This document shows positions 7,107 to 12,116 of a stretch of 12,116 bases of DNA, piece after piece. Every line of letters begins with the position of its first letter. Within the stretch, counting starts at the first letter, position 1. The stretch covers positions 1-12,116 of the forward strand of contig DMCT01000022.1 of the NCBI GenBank assembly GCA_003446665.1, given 5' to 3'. The stretch is from Synergistaceae bacterium (GTDB lineage: Bacteria; Synergistota; Synergistia; Synergistales; Thermovirgaceae). The notes beneath the pieces are model-generated. The model worked only from the letters and a program-made list of their open reading frames with translations. It was not told where the DNA came from and ran no database searches. The translations under genes were made by a program, and so were the position numbers.

Positions 7107-7953
7107 GACGACACTTGCTGGTTTTTGGAAGCGGGCCGGAGCATATGTAATAAACGCAGACGTTGTAGTGGGCGAGATATGGGAACAAGGAAGCCTGGAT
7201 GCCTCTGTAAGGAAAAGGTGGGGTGATTACGTCTTCCCGGATGGGGGAAAACCCGATCACAGCCGCATTGCGTCCATAATTTTCGAGGACGAAAAGGAAT
7301 ACAGGTGGCTTTGCGGCTTGATTCATCCCTTGGTCAGGAACGTAATAGAAGGGCTCATCCTGTCCCTGGATGGATGGGTTGTTGTCGAGATTCCGTTGTT
7401 ATTTGAAAACGGTCTCCCGTGGTGGGTGGACGAAACGGTCTATCTAACGGCCTCGCTGGATCTCAGGATAACGAGGAACAGTTCCAGAAACTGGACGGAA
7501 AGCGAAATGAAACGAAGGGAAAAATGGTTGTTGCCGGGAGAAATGAAAAAAGAAAGAGCCGATTATGTGCTGAATAACAGCGGGGACATCGAAGACCTGG
7601 AAAAAAGAGCGACCGATCTGGCTTCTGTTTTCCGCGATATGGCTTCCTGCGTTACCGTTTCTGTAGAATTGGCGACTAAACAAGACACCCTTGATTTTGC
7701 CGAAAGGCTTGTTCGCGAAAACCTCGCGGCCTACGTGAATGTCTTCTCCCAGGAGATGGTGGCATCGAGATATTTCAGTGCGCCGAGTGGAAGGATTATC
7801 GAGGCAGAAGCCTTTACTATTGAACGATATGTTCCAAGGATAGCGGAAATTGCCGCTTCTTTGGGTAGAAAGGGTATTTTCACCAAAGCCGAAAGGATCC
7901 GCAGAACTGCAAAAAGTTTGCGCAACTGGATACGGGAGGCATGTCGGGATTGA
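7066..7953 (+). CDS. coaE: Dephospho-CoA kinase with C-terminal CutA-like domain
   Basis: Residues 1-190 are dephospho-CoA kinase, which phosphorylates the ribose 3'-OH of dephospho-CoA in the last step of CoA synthesis. Visible motifs are P-loop GDIGAGKTT (8-16), NADVVV with D32, IHPLVR (86-91), EIPLLFENGL (108-117) and ADYVLNNSGDIEDL (165-178). CoaE is normally about 200 residues, but this protein has 295. The extra 100 residues resemble the CutA1 fold: VTVSVELATKQDTLDFAERLVRENLAAYVNVF matches the first half of CutA, then SRYF, GRIIEAEAFTIERYVPRIAEIAASLG, and a final LRNWIREA. The usual CutA Cys (Tyr here, at 223), the Trp after SxY, and the HPYExP segment are missing. CutA resemblance is my inference from pattern. 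The ATG at 7066 has AGGAGG (7051-7056) 9 bases upstream; an in-frame start further up would lack this site. Confidence 0.9.
   Translation: MLVVGLTGDIGAGKTTLAGFWKRAGAYVINADVVVGEIWEQGSLDASVRKRWGDYVFPDGGKPDHSRIASIIFEDEKEYRWLCGLIHPLVRNVIEGLILSLDGWVVVEIPLLFENGLPWWVDETVYLTASLDLRITRNSSRNWTESEMKRREKWLLPGEMKKERADYVLNNSGDIEDLEKRATDLASVFRDMASCVTVSVELATKQDTLDFAERLVRENLAAYVNVFSQEMVASRYFSAPSGRIIEAEAFTIERYVPRIAEIAASLGRKGIFTKAERIRRTAKSLRNWIREACRD
7934..7952 (+). promoter_or_regulatory. Ribosome site with ambiguous start for the DHH-CBS-nucleotidyltransferase gene
   Basis: GGGAGG (7934-7939) is only 1 base from the ATG at 7941 but 10 bases from the in-frame TTG at 7950. A TTG start would give the N-terminus MKVITTH, usual for DHH proteins, and a TTGA start/stop overlap with the coaE stop at 7951-7953, a typical coupling arrangement. 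TTG is also used by the aminotransferase gene here. I kept ATG in the gene entry as the conservative choice. Confidence 0.5.
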
Positions 7954-10574
7954 AGGTTATAACGACCCACATAGGTGCGGATTTCGATTCCCTGGCAAGC
8001 ATGATAGCCGCGGCAAAGTTATACAAAGGCGCCGTGCCCTGCTTTTCTGGAGCAGCGGGGAGGAATGTCAGGGATTTCCTTAAACGTCAAACAGGAAGGT
8101 GGGAAATCCTGACGCCAAGACAGGTGAACATGGATGAAATAACGACCCTCGTCGTGGTCGATGCCCGTTCGCCATCGAGAATCGCGGATTTTGCCGCGAT
8201 TCTTGGCAGGCCCCGCCTGAGCGTGCATGTTTATGACCACCACCCCGCTGTTCAGGAGGACATCAGTGCGGATTTCGTCGTTATAGAGCCTGTAGGCGCC
8301 ACAACGACGATATTGGTGGAGCGGCTGATAGAAAAAGGCATATACTTCGATCCCCAGGAAGCCACTCTTTTTGCGATGGGCGTATACGAGGATACTGGTG
8401 GTTTGACCTTCGGTTCAACAACGGAAAGGGACATACAGGTCTTCTCAAGGCTTCGTGCTCTGGGAGCGGACATGACGGCCATCCCTGCATATATAGAAAT
8501 GTCTTTGGACCCGGCAGAAAGACGCATACAGGACAAGCTGGTGGAGAACGCCCGTGAGATTTATGTGCACGGTGCAAAAATCGTGCTCTCGGCAATGGTG
8601 GCGCATTCCTACGTGGAAGGTCTGTCACTTTTCGTCCATAGGTTAAGGGACTATTTTGATGCAGATGTGGCTCTGGTGGCTGTGCAAATGGAAAAGCGCA
8701 CCTATGTAGTGGCACGCTCCCGGGAGGAAATCCTGGATGTCGCCAAATTTCTGGCTCCGCTCGGAGGTGGGGGACACCCTCAGGCGGCGTCCGTAACACT
8801 TGCCGGAACACCTCCATCGGAAATCCTAGCGAAACTTGAGGAAAGGCTTCTTCAAACCATCGAGCCGGCTGTCACAGTCAAAGAGGTAATGACAAGTCCT
8901 GTTTTGGCTATAGATCCAGGCTCTTCGGTTGAAGATGCATACAGGATTATGATACGTTACGGTCATGCCGCGCTACCGGTAGTAGAAGATGGGGCATTGG
9001 TTGGCATCATTACCAGAAAAGACCTGGACAAGGCTAAAATCCATGGGCTGGGTCAGGTCGCGGTTGGAGATTTCATGACCGAGGGGCCTATCACTATCCG
9101 CCCTGAGGCGTCAGTGGCGGAAGCGCACAGGATTATGGTATTGAACAATATCGGAAGGTTGCCGGTGGTTGACGAATCGACATTATCAGGCATAGTTACG
9201 AGAACAGATATCCTTAGGGCGCTTTATCCGAGGTCGCTTCCTTCCGAGACGCGTTCCATCGCTTTACGGATGCCGTGGACGGAAAATGTGTCCGAACTTC
9301 TTTCCCAGGAACTGAAACCGTGGGTACTTCAACTTTTGGTTAGGCTTGGGGAAAGGGCGGAATCCATGGGGATCCGGGCTTATGTGGTCGGCGGTTTTGT
9401 TCGAGATTTGCTATTGGGGAGGCCCAATGAAGACCTCGATATAGTGATAGAAGGAGACGCCCTGGTCTTTATCAAATCATGGGAAGCTGACGGATGTCAT
9501 GTGGCCGTTCACCAGAGGTTCAAAACGGGAACCATAGTATTTCCAGGCGGCAGGAAAGTCGATGTAGCGACGGCAAGACGCGAGTTTTACGAATACCCGG
9601 TCGCGCAACCGAAGGTCTTGAGCGATTCTCTCAAGCATGATCTATACCGGCGTGATTTTTCGGTAAACGCAATGGCGGTTTCGATTAACCGTTCCCTTTG
9701 GGGTACTTTAATAGATTATTTCGGTGGCCGCAGGGATTTGCAGAAAAAGTCTCTGAGGGTCCTCCACAACCTGAGTTTCGTCGAAGACCCTACCCGGGTC
9801 ATACGTGGAGTCCGACTGGAACAGCGACTAGGATTCAGGCTCGAAGAAAACACATTGCGGCTTTTAAAAAACAGCATAAGGGGAGGACTCGTCTCCCTGC
9901 TGTCCGGTGTCAGGCTCAGAAGCGAGCTCGAACTGGTTTTTACGGAGAAAGCTCCCCACGTCATCGTCAGACGTTTTCGGACCCTCGGTTTCTGGAAAGC
10001 CCTTTTTCGGGGTGTAAACCCCGGGCCTTTGTCTATAAGGACGATGCGGAGAATTACCGTCTTCCGGCGTAGGCTTGCAAGGGATTTGCCGGAAATGGGG
10101 AAATATGCCTGGCTTGCGTTTTTGTGCGCTCTGATATGTGAAGCGAACGAGGAAGACCAACTGGCGGTTTTGGACCGACTGCATCTAAACCCACGTGAGA
10201 GGAAGATCGTGGAAGAGGGAGTGACCGACCTCGGGCCTGTGGAAAACACTCTTGGAGAAAGAGGCGAAAAGACGTCATCCTACATCTTCGATTATCTCGA
10301 AGACGTACACCCCGTTACCGCGATCTACTGGGCGGCTGCAACGGAACGATGGAGAGCCAGACGCCGCATATTGCTCTACCTTACACGCTTGAGGAAGATA
10401 GAACCTATGCTTGAAGGACGCGATCTTTTGGACCTGGGCTACAAGGAAGGTCCCAGGATCGGCAAAATACTTCGGATACTCAGGATGGCCCGGCTGGACG
10501 GACTTGTCGAAACGAGGGAAGACGAAATCGAATGGGTGCTCGGCCGGTTTCAACCTGAATTCGAAAGGATGTGA
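7941..10574 (+). CDS. DHH phosphoesterase - twin CBS - tRNA nucleotidyltransferase fusion
   Basis: This three-module protein has 877 residues. (1) A DHH/DHHA1 phosphoesterase (about 4-310) has metal residues H10, D14, D16, D74, DHH 99-101 and D151, and the DHHA1 motif GGGGHPQAAS (275-284). (2) Two CBS domains (about 312-366 and 374-430) form an adenine-nucleotide-sensing pair. (3) A class II tRNA nucleotidyltransferase/poly(A) polymerase domain (about 457-870) has GGFVRD (484-489), catalytic DLD (498-500) and D541, RRDFSVNAMA (570-579), EDPTR (615-619) and the helix RLRSELELVF. This architecture is known in several phyla, including organisms that split CC- and A-addition between two enzymes. 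Whether this one adds CCA, CC or A is not decidable here. Numbering is from the ATG. A TTG at 7950 is a serious alternative start with better ribosome-site spacing, giving 874 residues. Confidence 0.92.
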   Translation: MSGLKVITTHIGADFDSLASMIAAAKLYKGAVPCFSGAAGRNVRDFLKRQTGRWEILTPRQVNMDEITTLVVVDARSPSRIADFAAILGRPRLSVHVYDHHPAVQEDISADFVVIEPVGATTTILVERLIEKGIYFDPQEATLFAMGVYEDTGGLTFGSTTERDIQVFSRLRALGADMTAIPAYIEMSLDPAERRIQDKLVENAREIYVHGAKIVLSAMVAHSYVEGLSLFVHRLRDYFDADVALVAVQMEKRTYVVARSREEILDVAKFLAPLGGGGHPQAASVTLAGTPPSEILAKLEERLLQTIEPAVTVKEVMTSPVLAIDPGSSVEDAYRIMIRYGHAALPVVEDGALVGIITRKDLDKAKIHGLGQVAVGDFMTEGPITIRPEASVAEAHRIMVLNNIGRLPVVDESTLSGIVTRTDILRALYPRSLPSETRSIALRMPWTENVSELLSQELKPWVLQLLVRLGERAESMGIRAYVVGGFVRDLLLGRPNEDLDIVIEGDALVFIKSWEADGCHVAVHQRFKTGTIVFPGGRKVDVATARREFYEYPVAQPKVLSDSLKHDLYRRDFSVNAMAVSINRSLWGTLIDYFGGRRDLQKKSLRVLHNLSFVEDPTRVIRGVRLEQRLGFRLEENTLRLLKNSIRGGLVSLLSGVRLRSELELVFTEKAPHVIVRRFRTLGFWKALFRGVNPGPLSIRTMRRITVFRRRLARDLPEMGKYAWLAFLCALICEANEEDQLAVLDRLHLNPRERKIVEEGVTDLGPVENTLGERGEKTSSYIFDYLEDVHPVTAIYWAAATERWRARRRILLYLTRLRKIEPMLEGRDLLDLGYKEGPRIGKILRILRMARLDGLVETREDEIEWVLGRFQPEFERM

Positions 10575-10578
10575 AAAA

Positions 10579-11184
10579 ATGACTCATCTACCTGCCCTCG
10601 GAGATTTACTTTTGAGCCTGCCTGCAGTACTTTGGGCCATAACGTTTCACGAGTTCTGTCACGGTTATACGGCCTACCGTTTAGGTGACCCTACGGCCGA
10701 AAGAGCCGGGCGTTTGACCCTTAACCCTTTGGCACACCTTGATCCCATAGGTGCGCTTATGTTGCTTTTCTTCCGTTTCGGTTGGGCGAAACCTGTGCCT
10801 GTAGAACCGCGATATTTCAAGAAACCGGCTAGGGACATGGCACTTGTTTCGGTGGCCGGTGCAGCAGGAAATTTTGTGAGCGCGGTTTTTTGTGGTCTTC
10901 TTATCCGGATTGTTCCCGGGCCGTTTATTGCAATACCGGCTCTCGGTAGGCTTATGGTGCTGATGATACTCATCAACCTTGGGCTTGGCGTATTCAACCT
11001 GATTCCCGTACCTCCGCTGGACGGGTCAAAACTTTTGTATCTGGTCCTGCCGCCCAAATGGCTACATGGGTACTTCTGGCTGGAACGGTACGGTTTTTTC
11101 GTTTTGATCATCCTGCTTATGACGGGTATCATACAGGCTATCATGGGACCCATTGTAATGACGCTGTTCTACCTGATTCTGTAA
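10579..11184 (+). CDS. Membrane zinc metalloprotease, M50 (site-2 protease) family
   Basis: This 201-residue integral membrane protein belongs to the compact M50B group. The zinc-binding HEFCH motif (H24, E25, H28) lies in the first hydrophobic helix (about 8-30). The second active-site motif, NLIPVPPLDGSK (140-151), supplies D148 as the third zinc ligand. Further hydrophobic segments lie at about 55-68, 87-112, 118-142 and 172-200. Family members cut transmembrane substrates within the membrane. This short form has no PDZ or CBS domain, and its substrate is unknown. The ATG has AAAGGA (10564-10569) 9 bases upstream and lies 4 bases after the preceding stop. The frame extends further upstream, but only inside the nucleotidyltransferase gene. 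Confidence 0.92.
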   Translation: MTHLPALGDLLLSLPAVLWAITFHEFCHGYTAYRLGDPTAERAGRLTLNPLAHLDPIGALMLLFFRFGWAKPVPVEPRYFKKPARDMALVSVAGAAGNFVSAVFCGLLIRIVPGPFIAIPALGRLMVLMILINLGLGVFNLIPVPPLDGSKLLYLVLPPKWLHGYFWLERYGFFVLIILLMTGIIQAIMGPIVMTLFYLIL

Positions 11185-11220
11185 AGAACAAAGTTTTGCG
11201 GCACCAGGAGTGATCTTACG

Positions 11221-12006
11221 GTGAAAATACTGATTACCAACGACGACGGGGTTTTTGCACCAGGAATTGTAACCCTTGCCTCATGTCTCCATGAGAGGGG
11301 TTTCTGTACCTATGTGGTGGCACCTGACAGGGAAAGAAGCAGCGTTGGGCACGCAATAACCCTTACCAGACCTCTCAGGCTGTGGAAGATAACCGGTGGG
11401 CGATACCCGGAAAACCTTCCCGTTTATGCATGTGACGGGACACCGTCGGACTGCGTGGTACTTGGACTTGAAAGCGAAGAATGCAGCGGTGCTGATATAG
11501 TTGTATCAGGCATCAACAAAGGACCTAATCTTGGGGACGACCTGACATATTCCGGAACGGTTTCCGCAGCGGTGGAAGGATATTTTCTCGGAAAGCCGGC
11601 AATCGCCGTTTCGCTGAATTGCGGAAGCGACGAAGAGAGCCAACATTATGATTCGGCTGCCGAGGCGGTCGTCGCAATTCTTGGAAAGTTGGAGATTCAG
11701 AAATTTGGTGAAAAACCTTTATTGAACGTCAACGTCCCAGATTTGCCGAAGCATGAAATCAGGGGAACCAGGGTGACAAAGAAGGGGTTTCGTTATTATA
11801 AAGAAAAGGTAACCCGACTGCTAGATCCCAAGGGAAACGAGTATTACTGGGTTTCCGGAAAACCGGAGGATCGGCTTGACGAAGGGAGCGATGTCAAGGC
11901 AGTCTCAGAGGGCTATATTTCAGTGACGCCCATACACATGGACCTGACGGATTATGAAGCCATAGAGGTCCTGAGACGTGAGGGTTTCGAGGACCTGAAG
12001 ATTTGA
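11221..12006 (+). CDS. surE: 5'/3'-nucleotidase SurE
   Basis: SurE is a metal-dependent phosphatase that removes phosphate from nucleoside monophosphates, and also short polyphosphates in some species. It is cytoplasmic and linked to stationary-phase survival. The 261-residue product has the family start MKILITNDDGVFAPGI with metal ligands D8 and D9, the DRERSSVGHAIT segment (36-47) with S40, CDGTPSDCV (71-79), and the SGINKGPNLGDDLTYSGTVSAA block (96-117) with metal ligand N99. Length is normal. The start is GTG at 11221, since the protein must begin at MKIL; AGGAG (11206-11210) is 10 bases upstream. It is the last gene of the operon, 36 bases after the protease gene. I see no terminator hairpin directly after it. 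Confidence 0.96.
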   Translation: MKILITNDDGVFAPGIVTLASCLHERGFCTYVVAPDRERSSVGHAITLTRPLRLWKITGGRYPENLPVYACDGTPSDCVVLGLESEECSGADIVVSGINKGPNLGDDLTYSGTVSAAVEGYFLGKPAIAVSLNCGSDEESQHYDSAAEAVVAILGKLEIQKFGEKPLLNVNVPDLPKHEIRGTRVTKKGFRYYKEKVTRLLDPKGNEYYWVSGKPEDRLDEGSDVKAVSEGYISVTPIHMDLTDYEAIEVLRREGFEDLKI

Positions 12007-12028
12007 GCGAATTTTGCCGAAATTTTTG

Positions 12029-12057
12029 TTGACATTGATTCTGACGGCCTGTATAAT
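12029..12057 (+). promoter_or_regulatory. Perfect-consensus sigma70 promoter after surE
   Basis: TTGACA (12029-12034), a 17-base spacer and TATAAT (12052-12057) match the consensus at all twelve positions. The preceding 12010-12028 stretch is rich in A and T (GAATTTTGCC, GAAATTTTTG) and could act as an UP element. Transcription should start near 12064 and read to the right. Confidence 0.88.
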
Positions 12058-12099
12058 GTCACCCAATATGATGGAAACACCTGCTTGGAGCGATTTCAG

Positions 12100-12116
12100 A
12101 TGAACGGTACCCGATT
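12100..12116 (+). CDS. Probable start of a downstream gene (3' truncated by window)
   Basis: ATG at 12100 follows TTGGAG (12085-12090) with 9-base spacing and lies about 36 bases after the predicted transcription start of the consensus promoter. Only five codons (MNGTR) are visible, so the product cannot be named. An 11-codon open frame from the ATG at 12068 to a TGA at 12101-12103 lacks a ribosome site. Confidence 0.4.

Noticed and set aside
10411..10578. N-terminal extension of the M50 protease frame
   Set aside because: It overlaps the end of the nucleotidyltransferase gene and is hydrophilic. The ATG at 10579 has a ribosome site and opens directly into the membrane segment.
12068..12103. 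Eleven-codon open frame as a leader peptide
   Set aside because: There is no ribosome site before it and no codon bias such as repeated regulatory codons; the later ATG with a good site is more likely.

Overview
The window looks like ordinary chromosome of an anaerobic or fermentative bacterium. The GC content is moderate, genes are tightly packed with Shine-Dalgarno sites, and the -10/-35 promoters are of sigma70 type. The gene set (carbamate kinase, a lone molybdopterin oxidoreductase, nickel-maturation proteins HypA/HypB, long-form HPF, and a DHH-CBS-tRNA nucleotidyltransferase fusion) would fit Synergistota. That placement rests on general resemblance only, not on a search.

Left region (1-1567). 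The window opens with the last 66 codons of a carbamate kinase gene on the plus strand. It converges on a minus-strand class I/II aminotransferase gene (252-1442), with a hairpin terminator between the two genes. The aminotransferase starts at a TTG codon. It is divergent from the HPF gene, and the two promoters lie back to back and share their -35 bases. A palindrome sits at the predicted aminotransferase transcription start.

Middle (1568-2230). A one-gene unit encodes long-form ribosome hibernation promoting factor and ends at a strong intrinsic terminator.

Main operon (2231-12006). Eight plus-strand genes are nearly contiguous or overlapping: a molybdopterin oxidoreductase, hypA, hypB, a UvrD/PcrA-type helicase, coaE with a diverged CutA-like C-terminal domain, a DHH/CBS/tRNA nucleotidyltransferase fusion, a membrane M50 (site-2) protease, and surE. 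Junctions range from a 41-base overlap to a 36-base gap, and I see no terminator inside. The operon mixes metal-enzyme maturation, DNA repair, CoA synthesis, tRNA 3'-end or nucleotide turnover, membrane proteolysis and nucleotide phosphatase functions. No obvious promoter lies in the 41 bases between the HPF terminator and the first gene.

Right edge (12007-12116). A perfect-consensus promoter (TTGACA, 17 bases, TATAAT) follows surE and leads into what is probably the start of another coding region.

I found no mobile element, CRISPR array, rRNA or tRNA, and no clearly new multi-gene system. The most distinctive points are the CoaE/CutA-like fusion, hypAB beside a molybdoenzyme rather than a hydrogenase, a ten-base C run inside the aminotransferase gene, and the shared -35 of the divergent promoters.
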